Counted from the first letter of the stretch, positions 1 through 10,699 are shown. The stretch is DNA of 64,000 nucleotides from Flavipsychrobacter sp. (GCA_016787265.1 JAEUVF010000005.1:1-64000); one strand, 5' to 3'. Numbers and translations: made by a program. Notes: generated from the letters alone by a model not told the origin.

Positions 1-23
1 GTGCCCCGGGGTTTGGGGGGTGG

Positions 24-39
24 GCCCCCCGACCGGTGG
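24..39. repeat. CCCCCCGACCGGTGG-type palindromic repeat copy
   Basis: The window opens with a very GC-rich 50-bp stretch containing CCGACCGGTGG. The same core (CACCCGACCGGTG) recurs as hairpins at 30105-30131 and 30484-30524. Only part of this intergenic region is visible. Confidence 0.5.
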
Positions 40-51
40 AGGAGGGAATGA

Positions 52-3000
52 TCAGTTCAGCGGTTTGGGGTAGGAAAACTCATCGCGGTTGAGTGCTTTG
101 GCGCGGGGATGAATTTCATTCGCGGTATTACCCTCATAGAGCCGGCCATTTCTCATCACCCAACGCACAGAGTCAGAATGCCGGATATTTTCCAGGGGGT
201 TGGCGTCAAGTATCACGAGGTCCGCAATTTTTCCTGGTTCAATACTGCCCAGGCTGGCATCGAGGCCCAGGGTTTTGGCGCCCAGGATAGTTGCGGTTTT
301 CAGTGCATTGTGATTGCTCATCCCACCACTTTGCATCGACCAGAGTTCCCAATGGTAACCCAAACCCTGGAACTCGCCATGACTTCCAATGCCTGCCAAT
401 GCACCCTGCTCAACCATGGCTTTCATACTCTCCGCATGTTTCTTAAATACATGTTCTTCGGGAAGGAACCAGCCCTGCACACGCCTGGTTTTGGATGCGA
501 GTTCTTCATATGGCATAAAATGCTGCATCTTTTTATTGTGATAAGGATTCTCCGTCTGGAAATAATAATTCTCTGCCCATGGTCCGCCATAAGATACCAG
601 CAAAGTGGGTGTCACCGCCATCTGGGCTTTCGCGATAGTGGAAGTAACGTCTTTGTATAAAGGATAAATCGGGAGGGAGTGTTCGTGACCAGGGTAGCCA
701 TCAATCAGGTTGGTCATATTCAGTTTAAAATTCAACCCGCCTTCTGTTGTGGGATGTAAACCCTGGTTGCGGGCAGCATTCAGGATCCACTGGCGTTGCT
801 GGCGGTTGCCCGTCAGGTACATCTTTATATAATTGGTATGATAATATTTTGAATATTGCTGAAGGATGCTTTCTGCCTGGGCGGAGTCTTTTACATTATA
901 TGACCAGAACCCTACGCCCGGACCAGTTGAATAAACCCTGGGCCCGACCATTTGTCCCGATTCCACCAGGTCAGAATAAGTAAGTACATCGGTTGTTCCG
1001 GTTTGGGGATCCATAGTGGTGGTTACCCCATAGGCCAGGTTGGCAGCATAGATCCAGATCTGGTTTTTATGCATGGTCCAGTTAGGCCACATATGGGCAT
1101 GGGTGTCTATAAATCCGGGCACAATGGTTTTACCAGTTGCATCCATTTCTTTGGTACCCTTGGGGATGGCCAGGCTTCCGGCAGGACCTACCGCCCTGAT
1201 GCGGTTGTTCATTACGAGCAAATCTCCTTTTTCAAAGATCTCATCGCCTTTCATAGTGATGATGCGAGCATTACGGAATACTACAGCACCCTGAGGCAGA
1301 TCGCGCTGATAATAAATTTTGATAGCTGTTTCAATTGGCTGGTAGCCGGTTGCTGTTTTACTGGAATCTTTTTTGGCAACAAGACTGCTGTCTTTGCGTG
1401 TGCTATCCGTAGGGGGTTTAGCAGCAGCCAGCTTTTTGGCAGCAGCAATACTGTCTTCCATTCGTTGGGCTTCCTCCAGGTCGTACACAAAATGCGCATT
1501 ACCCAGGCTCCAATGAACCAGTTTGCCATTCTTTCCCCAAGCGGGAAATTCACCTCCCAGGGAAGTCAGCTTTTTTGCCGGGAAGTTGGCGTTCTCTGCA
1601 TCTGCCAGGTTGATGGTAACAGTCTTACCGGTTTGCGGCAGCGTGAGCCAATAGATTTCATTATTAATTTGTGCCAGTGCGCTTTTGCCATCGGGTGCAA
1701 TTTTTATCTGGGAGGCATTGGATGGCAATTGCATTTCCATCGCCTCCGCATTGGCTGAAGTAAGGATACAGGCATCTACACCCGGATTGCCATTTTGAAA
1801 ATGGCTCATACCATAGGTAGTGATTCCTGTAATTTTTGCATGAATCTTTTCATCGTTTCCATCCCATTGAATGGAAACCAGCTGACCATTATTGTTGAGG
1901 TAAATCCGGTTATCCATTGTTGTGAAATGAGGCTGGTAACGTCCCATTACCTTATCTATAACGGTTATCTCTCCTCCGGTTGCAGAAATCCATGCCAGCT
2001 CTTCTTCTGCATTGTTATATCCTGGGCTAATAGCCTGCTGATAGGTTGCTGTAGAGGCCCGTTGAAATACGATTCGGTCTCCTTTTGGTGAGAAGGCCAG
2101 AAACTGATAAAGGCCAGGTTCACGGGTCAGTTGCTGAACAGAAGGCTTGCCAATGATAGTGGCTTTGAATATATGTCCGCCTGTGGGTGTCCAGGTACTG
2201 AAGACCAGGCTGTTGCCATCCGGCGACCAGGCCGGCATAGCTTCTGTGAAATCATTATTGGTTACTCTTTTCGGTTGTCCATTGGGGTAATCCATCACAT
2301 AGAGTCTGTTCAATGCAGTGAAGGCAAGTTTTTTCCCATCCGGAGATGGAACTGCCTGGCGGATTTGTGTTACAAGTGCATGAGATGTATCTGTGATGGG
2401 AAACTGAAAATCAAGTTGAGGTCCCAGTTCCAAAATTGTTTCTACCTGGAAAGGAATATCAGTGGGTTTGGAGCCATCCAGGGGAATCCGTTTGATTTTC
2501 CCACCGGTTGAAGCGATGAGGGCTTTACTGTCAGGCGTGAAACACATGCCTGGCAAAACACCCATGGTGGCAATACTTTCCTGTTCATCTCTTTGAAAAG
2601 GATATAATAACCAGGATTCCTTTCCGGTTTTAAGGTTTTTCAGTATGAGTCCGGTATTCTCTTCATAGCGCGTTCCATAAACCATCCAGTTTCCATCTTT
2701 TGAAAGAACAGGACTGAAGGCTGAACCATAGCGGTCAGTGATAGTATGGTGGCGGGCTTTCTGGCGATCGTACACACCTATCTGGTACTGGGGCATCGCC
2801 GCATTGTAATTCCAGCCACCATTGCGGGCAGAAAAATAGATGGTATTACCATCAGCACTTACAGCAGGGTCGATGGTTTTAAGAGTAGCCGGGGCTTCAA
2901 TCAGTTGAACACCGCCTCCACCATTTTTATGAATCATGTAGAGTTGCACATTGATACGGCCTTTGGAGAAAACAATATATTCTCCATCGGGTGTCCAGGC

Positions 3001-3477
3001 TGCACTTGGGAAATTCATATTCCTGTCTTTGGTAAGCTGAACGGTATCTTTTTTTTCCAGGTCGATATACCAAAGATTTTCAGAACCACTTCGGTCGGAG
3101 GTAAATAAAATGCGTTTGCCATCCGGACTATATCTCGGGTGGGTATCAAAGGCCATACCGCGGGAGAGTTGGGTCGCTTTTCCGCCTGTGGAAGGAATGG
3201 TGTAGAGGTCGCCGAGCAGATCAAAAACGATGGTTTTGCCATCGGGACTCATATCCACCGAAATCCAGGTGCCTTCGGTGGTTGACAGCGGAATATTGCG
3301 CGCAGTTTTGAGGGGCAGGTTTTTGAAAGGGGTGTACAACAGGCTATCCTTTTTGGTAGTATCGGTGATAGCCTGCCTGTTTTGAAAAGGCCGGGCGGGA
3401 TCAGCGGATACGGTTTTGGCACCCAACAACAGGGTGAAGCAGACCGGACCAGCGGTCAACAATTTGATCAAAGACAT
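52..3477 (-). CDS. exported TolB-like beta-propeller amidohydrolase
   Basis: This is a secreted or periplasmic metal-dependent hydrolase of 1141 residues. An N-terminal signal peptide (about 1-25) is followed by many PD40/WD40-like TolB propeller repeats (about 60-690, recurring S-PDG motifs). An Ala/Lys-rich linker (about 690-725) leads to an amidohydrolase domain (about 740-1115). Metal-ligand candidates are H793 and H795 in GFIDTHAH, K885 in YIKMY (possible carboxylated lysine) and H931/H933 in GHEH. The usual late Asp is not evident: the corresponding stretch reads GSHGE around 1032-1036. The family includes imidazolonepropionase- and prolidase-like hydrolases, so a peptide or cyclic amide substrate is plausible but not shown. 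The gene is complete. The start MSLIKLL gives a good signal peptide. It lies downstream of the oxygenase gene on the same strand, with a gap of about 80 bp. Confidence 0.88.
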   Translation of the reverse strand: MSLIKLLTAGPVCFTLLLGAKTVSADPARPFQNRQAITDTTKKDSLLYTPFKNLPLKTARNIPLSTTEGTWISVDMSPDGKTIVFDLLGDLYTIPSTGGKATQLSRGMAFDTHPRYSPDGKRILFTSDRSGSENLWYIDLEKKDTVQLTKDRNMNFPSAAWTPDGEYIVFSKGRINVQLYMIHKNGGGGVQLIEAPATLKTIDPAVSADGNTIYFSARNGGWNYNAAMPQYQIGVYDRQKARHHTITDRYGSAFSPVLSKDGNWMVYGTRYEENTGLILKNLKTGKESWLLYPFQRDEQESIATMGVLPGMCFTPDSKALIASTGGKIKRIPLDGSKPTDIPFQVETILELGPQLDFQFPITDTSHALVTQIRQAVPSPDGKKLAFTALNRLYVMDYPNGQPKRVTNNDFTEAMPAWSPDGNSLVFSTWTPTGGHIFKATIIGKPSVQQLTREPGLYQFLAFSPKGDRIVFQRASTATYQQAISPGYNNAEEELAWISATGGEITVIDKVMGRYQPHFTTMDNRIYLNNNGQLVSIQWDGNDEKIHAKITGITTYGMSHFQNGNPGVDACILTSANAEAMEMQLPSNASQIKIAPDGKSALAQINNEIYWLTLPQTGKTVTINLADAENANFPAKKLTSLGGEFPAWGKNGKLVHWSLGNAHFVYDLEEAQRMEDSIAAAKKLAAAKPPTDSTRKDSSLVAKKDSSKTATGYQPIETAIKIYYQRDLPQGAVVFRNARIITMKGDEIFEKGDLLVMNNRIRAVGPAGSLAIPKGTKEMDATGKTIVPGFIDTHAHMWPNWTMHKNQIWIYAANLAYGVTTTMDPQTGTTDVLTYSDLVESGQMVGPRVYSTGPGVGFWSYNVKDSAQAESILQQYSKYYHTNYIKMYLTGNRQQRQWILNAARNQGLHPTTEGGLNFKLNMTNLIDGYPGHEHSLPIYPLYKDVTSTIAKAQMAVTPTLLVSYGGPWAENYYFQTENPYHNKKMQHFMPYEELASKTRRVQGWFLPEEHVFKKHAESMKAMVEQGALAGIGSHGEFQGLGYHWELWSMQSGGMSNHNALKTATILGAKTLGLDASLGSIEPGKIADLVILDANPLENIRHSDSVRWVMRNGRLYEGNTANEIHPRAKALNRDEFSYPKPLN

Positions 3478-3556
3478 AAAGGGGAATTTAATCCCAGAAA
3501 TTAAGGATTAAAAACCAAATGGAAGCTACCCTCCATGTAACAGGCCGAAGAATGTT

Positions 3557-4507
3557 TTATTTTTTCAGACCGATTTCGCGCAGGCGTTCATCCAGGTATT
3601 CGCCGGCGGTTGCATCCGGGTAGGCTTTTGGATGGTTGGCATTTACACAGGAATCAAGGCAGGCCAGGCTCATCTTGCTTTTCGGATGCAGGAAAAAAGG
3701 AATGGAATATCTACTGGTGCCCCACATTTCGCGGGGTGGGTTAACTACCCGGTGCGTGGTGGAACGTAGTTTGTTGTTGGTTAAGCGCTGCAGCATATCC
3801 CCCACATTTACTACAATCTGTTCCGGCAGGGAGGTAACTGCTACCCAATCATTTTGTTTGGAGAGAATCTGAAGTCCGTCGGCACTGGCACCAACCAGCA
3901 GGGTAATCAGGTTGATATCTTCATGTTGTTCTGCACGGATGGCTGATTTCGGTTCTTCCTGAATGGGTGGGTAATGAATTGCTCTCAAGATGGAATTGCC
4001 ATTGTGAATATGTTCATCAAAATAATGCTCATCAAGGCCGAGGTAGAGTGCAATGGCCTGCAACAGGGCTTTTCCCGAGGTTTCGAAAGCACGGTAAGCC
4101 TGGTTGAATGTTTCCGTAAAACCGGGGACTTCATCGATTTGAACATTATCCGGGTATTCTGCTTTTTCCGGAACATCTCCAATTACTGTTTGTCCGTGCT
4201 GATAAAATTCTTTGAGATCAGGTGCATCACTTCCCTTGGCGTGTTCCTTACCAAATGAAGTATAGCCTCTTTGTCCGGCCAGCTCCGGAATTTCATATTT
4301 CTTTTTTTTCTCCGAAGGAAGAGAGAAAAAATCCTGTACCTGCTGGTACATCCGTTTAATGAGTTCATCCGGGATACCGTGATTTTTGACAGCCACGAAT
4401 CCTACCTCTTCGTATGCTTTACCAAGTTGTTGTACAAATTGTTGTTTAAGGGAGGCGTCACTACTCAGGAAATCGGCGAGGTTTACAACAGGAATGGGCA
4501 TATGCAA
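3557..4507 (-). CDS. isopenicillin N synthase-family Fe(II) dioxygenase
   Basis: A cytosolic non-haem Fe(II) oxygenase of the isopenicillin N synthase / 2-oxoglutarate dioxygenase family (316 aa, normal length). The N-terminal non-haem dioxygenase region (about 4-120) precedes the jelly-roll core. The iron triad is H195 and D197 in EQHEDIN and H252 in STTHRV; R266-Y-S268 is the family's RxS co-substrate-binding motif. These residues indicate an active enzyme, and the RxS motif favours 2-oxoglutarate use. The small-molecule substrate cannot be inferred. M3 (MPIPVV) is an equally good start. Only 32 bp separate it from the divergent DUF3089 gene, so the two promoters must overlap each other's leaders. 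Confidence 0.9.
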   Translation of the reverse strand: MHMPIPVVNLADFLSSDASLKQQFVQQLGKAYEEVGFVAVKNHGIPDELIKRMYQQVQDFFSLPSEKKKKYEIPELAGQRGYTSFGKEHAKGSDAPDLKEFYQHGQTVIGDVPEKAEYPDNVQIDEVPGFTETFNQAYRAFETSGKALLQAIALYLGLDEHYFDEHIHNGNSILRAIHYPPIQEEPKSAIRAEQHEDINLITLLVGASADGLQILSKQNDWVAVTSLPEQIVVNVGDMLQRLTNNKLRSTTHRVVNPPREMWGTSRYSIPFFLHPKSKMSLACLDSCVNANHPKAYPDATAGEYLDERLREIGLKK

Positions 4508-4539
4508 GCGTTTATGGAAAAGAATGGATATTTTGAGTT

Positions 4540-5577
4540 GTGAAAATAGCTAAATCCTTGAAATCATTCATTCCGGTACTAAGTTCAGTCCTTTTATTTG
4601 CAAGTTGTTCGGTTAATAAAGCTGCCACGCAATACGAAACTGAGGTATGGCGACCAGCAGCCTATGCGTTGGAAAAAAATTGGGCAGCACTTCCCCAGCA
4701 ATTGGATCCATCGGATGAAATCCCTCAACCCTTGTTGACTGATTACAAAAAAGACAGTTCGGTAGATGTTTTTTTCATTCATCCAACTACATATACGGGA
4801 AAGTTTCACGGGCGATGGATGGCCGATCTGAATGATGAAAAACTGAATACCAAAACGGATGAATCAAGCATTCGTTTCCAGGCGAGCGTGTTTAATGAGT
4901 TCAATGTGTATGCGCCACGTTACCAACAGGCACATATACAAAGCTTTTATACTGAGGAAAAGCAAAGAGGGCAAGCTGCGTTGAAGGCTGCTTATGAAGA
5001 TATTCGGACAGCATTTCTGTATTACCTCGAAAACTGGAACAATGGAAAGCCCATTATACTGGCTGCTCATAGCCAGGGAGCCTTTCATGCAAAATACCTG
5101 CTGAGAGAATTCTTTGAAGGCAAGCCATTGCAGGAAAAACTGGTGGCAGCCTATGTTATCGGACTGCAGGTGGAACCAGATTTTTTTTCACAATTACCCA
5201 TATGCGAAGATTCTCTTCAAAATGGTTGTTACCTTGGATGGCGTACATTTCGTCGCGATTTTGAGCCGGATTATGATTTATCCTTTCGAAGGTCTGTTGT
5301 CGTGAACCCGCTTAACTGGAAGGCAGATACCAGTTATGCACCTGTTCAACTGCATAAAGGAGCCATTCTGCGTAATTTCAATAAAGTATATTACAAGGTA
5401 AGCGATGCGCAGGTACATGAGGATCTGCTCTGGATCAGTCGTCCTAAATTTCCGGGCAGCAGACTCTATAAATCCAGAAATTATCATATTGGAGATATCA
5501 ACCTGTTCTACCTGAATATCCGGGAGAATTTAAGGGCAAGGGTACGGGCCTTTAAAATTAAGAATACGGGAGGCTGA
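4540..5577 (+). CDS. DUF3089 alpha/beta-hydrolase-like lipoprotein
   Basis: An exported lipoprotein of 345 aa. The signal peptide ends in a lipobox (LLFASC, C23). The body matches the DUF3089 family: HPTTYTG near residue 81, then AAHSQGAFHA with S178 as the nucleophile elbow of an alpha/beta-hydrolase fold. The reaction is unknown. I accept the GTG start because it yields the complete signal peptide, and no in-frame ATG precedes the hydrophobic stretch. It is divergent from the oxygenase gene (32 bp) and convergent with the ExbD gene (4 bp gap), so it is probably monocistronic. Confidence 0.85.
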   Translation: MKIAKSLKSFIPVLSSVLLFASCSVNKAATQYETEVWRPAAYALEKNWAALPQQLDPSDEIPQPLLTDYKKDSSVDVFFIHPTTYTGKFHGRWMADLNDEKLNTKTDESSIRFQASVFNEFNVYAPRYQQAHIQSFYTEEKQRGQAALKAAYEDIRTAFLYYLENWNNGKPIILAAHSQGAFHAKYLLREFFEGKPLQEKLVAAYVIGLQVEPDFFSQLPICEDSLQNGCYLGWRTFRRDFEPDYDLSFRRSVVVNPLNWKADTSYAPVQLHKGAILRNFNKVYYKVSDAQVHEDLLWISRPKFPGSRLYKSRNYHIGDINLFYLNIRENLRARVRAFKIKNTGG

Positions 5578-5581
5578 TTGT

Positions 5582-6127
5582 TTACTGATGGTTCATAAGT
5601 GAGATTTTCAATTTTTCTATTGTTGCAGGATCATCTGCCAAACACTGCACCGGTACTGCATTTATGACTAACTCATCCATCAGATCAACAATGTTTTTAT
5701 AGGAAGCAGATTTGTCCGGATAAACCAGCACCGTAAAATCTTTTACCTTATTCATCGCCGTTAGTTGCATTCTTTTTTCACGAAGCAGATCACCAATACC
5801 ACCAGCTGGCTGAAAACCTGTTTTACCAAACAGCCCATTCTGAAGCGCAACTGTTAATTGTCCATGAAAATAGTACAGCTCATTATTTTCTGTTGGTATT
5901 ACAGTAAGTGTGGTGCTGTTACCAACATTGGTAAGGGGACCAGCAGCGGGTAATTTAAAACCCATGGCAGTTGACTCCGACATGGTGGTAGTAAATATGA
6001 AGAAGGTAATCAACAGAAAACCAAGATCAACCATCGGCGTTAAGTCAACCCGTGTTGATAGTTTTTTGCTACGGGCAACACCTGCCCGCTTGCTGTTTTG
6101 CACAGCGTTGGTTTGCATTTCAGCCAT
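5582..6127 (-). CDS. ExbD/TolR biopolymer transport protein
   Basis: An inner-membrane ExbD/TolR-type stator component that would use proton-motive force with an ExbB/TolQ partner to energise TonB or Tol systems. About 27 basic N-terminal residues precede one membrane segment. DLTPMVDLGFLLITFF carries the conserved functional Asp (D34); a periplasmic domain follows. The ATG at 6127 (MAEMQ) is preferred over an upstream GTG at 6157 because Bacteroidota ExbD proteins commonly begin this way. No exbB or tonB lies nearby, so it is an orphan copy whose partner must be encoded elsewhere. The central loop (TVIPTENNELYYFHGQ) resembles the extended Bacteroidota versions. Confidence 0.85.
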   Translation of the reverse strand: MAEMQTNAVQNSKRAGVARSKKLSTRVDLTPMVDLGFLLITFFIFTTTMSESTAMGFKLPAAGPLTNVGNSTTLTVIPTENNELYYFHGQLTVALQNGLFGKTGFQPAGGIGDLLREKRMQLTAMNKVKDFTVLVYPDKSASYKNIVDLMDELVINAVPVQCLADDPATIEKLKISLMNHQ

Positions 6128-6170
6128 ATGATGTGGTTTCTTCTGAGATGCTATCACGATTGAAATCCAT

Positions 6171-6209
6171 AAAACAAATCAGCCTTCTTCCGGGAGGCAG
6201 AAGAAGGCT
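6171..6209 (-). terminator. terminator-like hairpin after asnS
   Basis: Perfect 9-bp arms (AGCCTTCTT at 6181-6189, AAGAAGGCT at 6201-6209) around an 11-nt loop. On the minus strand they are followed by GATTTGTTTTAT. It sits 29 bp beyond the asnS stop; the U-tract is imperfect, so strength is uncertain. Confidence 0.6.
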
Positions 6210-6238
6210 GAAAAGTCAACTATAGATGTTTCAATAAA

Positions 6239-7675
6239 TCAGAACTCCGCAGTTTTGGGTGCTCTTGGGAAGGCAATCACATCGCGGATATTTCCCATGC
6301 CGGTCACAAACTGTACCATGCGCTCAAAACCCAAACCAAAGCCTGCGTGTGGAACCGTACCGAAACGACGGGTATCCAAATACCACCAGAGTTCATCAGC
6401 AGGAATATTCATTTCCTTCATCCGGGCTTCCAATACAGAAAGGCGCTCTTCCCGTTGGCTGCCACCCACAATTTCTCCAATACCTGGAGCAAGAATATCC
6501 ATCGCGGCAACTGTTTTATTGTCCTCATTCAGACGCATGTAAAATGCCTTGAAATCTTTTGGATAGTTGGTTACGATTACCGGTTTTTTAAAATGTTTCT
6601 CTACCAGGTAACGTTCATGTTCACTTTGCATATCCACGCCCCACTTCACTTCGTACTGGAATTTTTTCTTCTTGTAGGGTGTAGACTGCAATAGAATATC
6701 GATGGCTTCCGTGTAAGTGATCCTTTCGAAATCATTGTTTACAACAAATTCCAGCTTCTCTACCAGGCCCATATCACTGCGCTTATCAGCAGGTAACTGC
6801 TTTTCCTCTTCTGCGAGCCGGGCTGCCAGGAATTCAATGTCTTCCTTATTATGCTCCATCGCATAGCGGATAATATACTTGATGAACTCTTCGGCCAGGT
6901 TCATATTGTCTTCCAGGTCACTAAACGCCATTTCAGGTTCGATCATCCAGAACTCGGCGAGGTGACGGGTAGTATTGGAATTCTCTGCACGGAAAGTAGG
7001 ACCAAAAGTATAAATATCACCAAGCGCAGTAGCGCCCAGTTCACCTTCCAGTTGACCACTAACCGTCAAATTGGTGCTCCGGCCAAAAAAATCTTCTTTA
7101 AAATTAATGCTGCCATCTTCGTTACGTGGCGGATTGTCAAAGGGTAAAGTTGTAACGCGGAACATCTCTCCGGCACCTTCTGCATCCGATGCGGTAATGA
7201 TGGGAGTATGCAGGTACAGGAAGCCACGCTCGTTGAAAAATTTATGTATGGCAAAAGCAAGACTGTGACGGATCCGGAAAACGGATGCGAAAGTATTGGT
7301 GCGGAAGCGCAGGTGCGCAATTTCCCGCAGGAATTCCAGGCTGTGCTTTTTCGGTTGAAGGGGATATTTCTCCGGATCAGAATCTCCCAGTATTTCAATG
7401 CCCTCTGCTTTCACTTCCAGCTTCTGTCCTTTTCCAAGAGAAGGGATTACCACCCCACGGATCTTCAGTGCTGCGCTGGTCGAAATACGTTTCAGGAGGG
7501 CGTCCTCAAATTTACCCAATTCAACAACCACCTGTAAATTGGTATTGGTAGAGCCATCATTCAGTGCGATAAACTGATTATTGCGAAAAGTACGTACCCA
7601 TCCCATTACCGTAACTTCCTGCTGGTCTGGTTCCCAGGTCAGCAGCTGACTGATTTTTACACGATTGTTGAACAT
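6239..7675 (-). CDS. asnS: asparagine--tRNA ligase
   Basis: Cytosolic class IIb aminoacyl-tRNA synthetase charging tRNA-Asn with Asn (478 aa, typical). An N-terminal OB-fold anticodon-binding domain (about 1-125, [15 protein letters not shown]) precedes the catalytic core. Motif 2 is [21 protein letters not shown], and motif 3 is [12 protein letters not shown] near the C-terminus. The open frame extends 70 codons upstream to 7885, but that extension has no family similarity. ATG at 7675 (MFNNRVKI) begins exactly where AsnRS proteins begin. It is divergent from rho with a 280-bp gap. Confidence 0.97.
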   Translation of the reverse strand: MFNNRVKISQLLTWEPDQQEVTVMGWVRTFRNNQFIALNDGSTNTNLQVVVELGKFEDALLKRISTSAALKIRGVVIPSLGKGQKLEVKAEGIEILGDSDPEKYPLQPKKHSLEFLREIAHLRFRTNTFASVFRIRHSLAFAIHKFFNERGFLYLHTPIITASDAEGAGEMFRVTTLPFDNPPRNEDGSINFKEDFFGRSTNLTVSGQLEGELGATALGDIYTFGPTFRAENSNTTRHLAEFWMIEPEMAFSDLEDNMNLAEEFIKYIIRYAMEHNKEDIEFLAARLAEEEKQLPADKRSDMGLVEKLEFVVNNDFERITYTEAIDILLQSTPYKKKKFQYEVKWGVDMQSEHERYLVEKHFKKPVIVTNYPKDFKAFYMRLNEDNKTVAAMDILAPGIGEIVGGSQREERLSVLEARMKEMNIPADELWWYLDTRRFGTVPHAGFGLGFERMVQFVTGMGNIRDVIAFPRAPKTAEF

Positions 7676-7955
7676 GATCACATATTTAAGGTCGGCAAAG
7701 ATACACCGAATCAGTGTTTGACGATAGTCAGTGACCTGTTGGAAGTGCTGAATTTCAACGTCTGACGAAAAAAACGGCAGTATTTTTTTTGATTTTGCCC
7801 TTTTTAGCATAAAATTGCAGACGGAAACAAGCTGATTAGTTCTTCTCCAGCTCACCAACTTCTCACTTGTAGTACGCCCAACCAATCATCAATTTTCGAT
7901 TTTTTCAACAAGTAAGTAGGCTGATTGAAATCTCACAAAACGCACAAGTCTTAGT

Positions 7956-9674
7956 ATGTATGACATTCTGCAACTGAACGACATGCTCGTTCCGGAGTTG
8001 CTCGATATTGCAGAGCAACTCAAAATATCCAATGCGAAAAAACTTGACAAACAGGAATTAATTTACAAAATTCTCGACAGGCAGGCAGTTATGGCCAGTG
8101 AAAACAAAGGCACTGATTCGTCTGAAAAAGGAAAGCGTAAACGCATTGTAAAAGCTACTACCGGTAACACTACAGAAGAAGCAATTGTAGAATCAGAACC
8201 GGAAAAACCCCGTAAAACGGAGTCCCGTAAGCCTATTGCCAAAAAAGATGAGACTCCTGCCCCATCCGAAGAACAAAAGGAATCTGCAGGCGGTCCACAG
8301 GATAAACAGGCTGCAAAACGAGGCAGAAAAAAGCAGGATGACAAACAAGCTGCGCCGCGGTTAAATCTTCCGCAAGAAGTGTCGAATGAATCTCAGCCAA
8401 ATGGCGAAGAACTTACAACAAGTGTGATAAATGAACCAGTTGCTGAACCTGTCCAGGCACCGGTTCAGGCAGATCCGGTTCAAACTCCACCTGCACCACG
8501 TCAGCCTACTTATCAGCAACAACCCAGGAGAGAACAGCGCGATATCTTCAATATCGAATTTGATGGTATCATTCCCGCTGAAGGTGTACTGGAAATGATG
8601 CCCGATGGATATGGTTTCCTTCGCAGCAGTGATTATAATTACCTTTCCTCTCCAGACGATGTATATGTTTCTCCTTCCCAGATAAAATTATTCGGCTTAA
8701 AAACCGGTGATACGGTAAACGGATCGGTTCGTCCTCCAAAAGAAGGCGAGAAATATTTCGCCCTGCTGAAGGTTGATACTATTAATGGTCGTTCACCGGA
8801 AGATGTGCGCGATCGGGTACCATTTGATTACCTGACACCACTTTTCCCATTTGAAAAACTGAACCTGTTCACTGAGCCCAATGGATACAGCACCCGGATC
8901 ATCGATCTGTTTGCTCCTATTGGTAAAGGTCAGCGTGGACTCATTGTGGCACAACCGAAAACCGGTAAAACCGTTTTGTTGAAAGAAGTTGCCAATGCAA
9001 TTTCTGCCAACCATCCGGAATGTTACCTGATGGTGGTTCTGATCGATGAGCGTCCGGAAGAAGTTACCGATATGGAACGCAGTGTAAAAGCAGAAGTAAT
9101 CGCTTCCACTTTTGATGAGCCTGCTGAAAAACACGTAAAAGTGTCTGCAATGGCACTTCAGAAAGCCAAGCGCCTGGTTGAATGTGGTCATGATGTGATC
9201 ATCCTGCTTGACTCTATTACCCGTTTGGCGCGTGCGCACAATACTGTAGCACCATCCTCCGGTAAGGTACTAAGTGGTGGTGTGGAAGCCAATGCGATGC
9301 AAAAGCCAAAGCAATTTTTTGGTGCGGCGCGTAAGATCGAAAATGGCGGATCACTCACTATTATAGCAACAGCGCTTATCGATACCGGCTCTAAAATGGA
9401 TGAAGTAATCTTTGAAGAATTCAAAGGAACCGGTAACATGGAACTGCAACTGGATCGCCGTCTGGCCAATCGCAGGGTGTACCCGGCTATTGACCTGGTG
9501 TCCTCTTCAACCCGCCGGGATGATCTGTTGCTCGACCGCGATGTGCTGCAGCGCATGAACCTGCTTCGTTTGTACCTGAACGATATGAATACAGAAGAAG
9601 CCATGTCTGAGTTGCTGAAACGCATGCGTGGAACAAAAAGCAATGAAGAATTTCTTGCCAGCATGAATGGGTAA
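7956..9674 (+). CDS. rho: transcription termination factor Rho
   Basis: Hexameric RNA-dependent ATPase that terminates transcription (572 aa, long). The Rho-N helical domain occupies about 1-45 ([16 protein letters not shown]). A charged, Pro/Gln-rich disordered insert (about 48-190) is typical of Bacteroidota Rho. The cold-shock-like RNA-binding domain (about 195-280, PDGYGFLRS) and the RecA-type core follow. Walker A is QPKTGKT (about 332-339), Walker B is [13 protein letters not shown], and the Q/R-loop region is [20 protein letters not shown]. The MnmH gene starts 5 bp after the stop, so rho, mnmH and selD probably share a transcript. Confidence 0.97.
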   Translation: MYDILQLNDMLVPELLDIAEQLKISNAKKLDKQELIYKILDRQAVMASENKGTDSSEKGKRKRIVKATTGNTTEEAIVESEPEKPRKTESRKPIAKKDETPAPSEEQKESAGGPQDKQAAKRGRKKQDDKQAAPRLNLPQEVSNESQPNGEELTTSVINEPVAEPVQAPVQADPVQTPPAPRQPTYQQQPRREQRDIFNIEFDGIIPAEGVLEMMPDGYGFLRSSDYNYLSSPDDVYVSPSQIKLFGLKTGDTVNGSVRPPKEGEKYFALLKVDTINGRSPEDVRDRVPFDYLTPLFPFEKLNLFTEPNGYSTRIIDLFAPIGKGQRGLIVAQPKTGKTVLLKEVANAISANHPECYLMVVLIDERPEEVTDMERSVKAEVIASTFDEPAEKHVKVSAMALQKAKRLVECGHDVIILLDSITRLARAHNTVAPSSGKVLSGGVEANAMQKPKQFFGAARKIENGGSLTIIATALIDTGSKMDEVIFEEFKGTGNMELQLDRRLANRRVYPAIDLVSSSTRRDDLLLDRDVLQRMNLLRLYLNDMNTEEAMSELLKRMRGTKSNEEFLASMNG

Positions 9675-9679
9675 GCACG

Positions 9680-10699
9680 ATGGCGGTTCAATCCATTGAA
9701 CTTTCCAACTTCGTGGACTTGTCTTCCAGGTTTCCGGTACTGGATGTTCGGAGTCCGGGTGAATATGCCCATGCTCATATTCCTGGCGCCTATTCCTTTC
9801 CGTTATTTACAGATGAAGAACGCGCCCAGGTAGGTACCGCCTATAAGCAACTAAGCCGGGAACAGGCCATCAAAATCGGGCTGGACTTTTTCGGACCGAA
9901 GATGCGGGCAATGGTAGAACAGGTGGAAGCTTTGAAAGCCGATACCGTTCTGGTTCATTGCTGGAGAGGTGGCATGCGTTCAGGCGGAGTTGCCTGGTTA
10001 CTGGATTTGTATGGTTTCAGGGTATTCACACTACAGGGAGGATACAAAACCTATCGCCAATATATCGTTGAAAGCTTTCAACTCCCTGCCAGCATCAACA
10101 TTCTTGCAGGCTATACAGGCAGCGCTAAAACAGCAGTTCTTGAAAAATTACAGCGCTTAGGCGAACCCGTTATCAACCTGGAAAAACTGGCGAACCATAA
10201 AGGTTCTGCTTTCGGGCATATTGGGCTTCCCAATCAGCCCAGCCAGGAAATGTTTGAAAATTTGCTGGGTACTGCTATTCGGTCCATCGGTACTTCCACC
10301 TGCTGGCTGGAAGATGAAAGCTGGCGGATCGGGTCATTGCTGATTCCTCAACCCTACTATCAACAAATGCGCCTGGCGCCCTGTTATTTTGTTGATATTC
10401 CCTTTGAAGAGCGACTGAACTATATTCTGCAGGACTATGGAAATGCTTCTAAAGAGGAACTGATCAATGCGGTATTAAAAATCCAGAAACGACTGGGTGG
10501 ATTGGAAACAAAAACAGCTATCGGTTTACTGATAGAAAACAATATAAAAGAAGCCTTCCGGATACTTCTTCAGTATTACGATAAGTTTTACCGGAAAGGA
10601 TTATTAAGTCGACCTGCTGATGCACCACCCATAATAAAACTGGAAGCAGCTTCAGCAGACCCCGACCGAATTACACAATTACTTTTAACTAATCAGTAG
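9680..10699 (+). CDS. mnmH: tRNA 2-selenouridine synthase (MnmH/SelU)
   Basis: Converts 2-thiouridine at the wobble position of certain tRNAs to 2-selenouridine via geranylation, using selenophosphate (339 aa). The N-terminal rhodanese domain (about 10-130) has catalytic C94 in VHCWRGGMRSGG. A P-loop domain follows, with GYTGSAKT at 144-151. The usual Walker A Gly before Lys is Ala here, an oddity worth checking against close homologues. It lies 5 bp after rho and 6 bp before selD, whose product makes its selenium donor, so the pair forms a functional unit. Confidence 0.94.
   Translation: MAVQSIELSNFVDLSSRFPVLDVRSPGEYAHAHIPGAYSFPLFTDEERAQVGTAYKQLSREQAIKIGLDFFGPKMRAMVEQVEALKADTVLVHCWRGGMRSGGVAWLLDLYGFRVFTLQGGYKTYRQYIVESFQLPASINILAGYTGSAKTAVLEKLQRLGEPVINLEKLANHKGSAFGHIGLPNQPSQEMFENLLGTAIRSIGTSTCWLEDESWRIGSLLIPQPYYQQMRLAPCYFVDIPFEERLNYILQDYGNASKEELINAVLKIQKRLGGLETKTAIGLLIENNIKEAFRILLQYYDKFYRKGLLSRPADAPPIIKLEAASADPDRITQLLLTNQ

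Noticed and set aside
952..1758. 268-codon plus-strand ORF inside the amidohydrolase gene
   Set aside because: Antisense frame of a clear, complete coding gene; no protein family pattern.
7676..7885. 70-codon N-terminal extension of AsnRS
   Set aside because: No family similarity; ATG 7675 begins where AsnRS begins. The stretch is the divergent asnS/rho leader.
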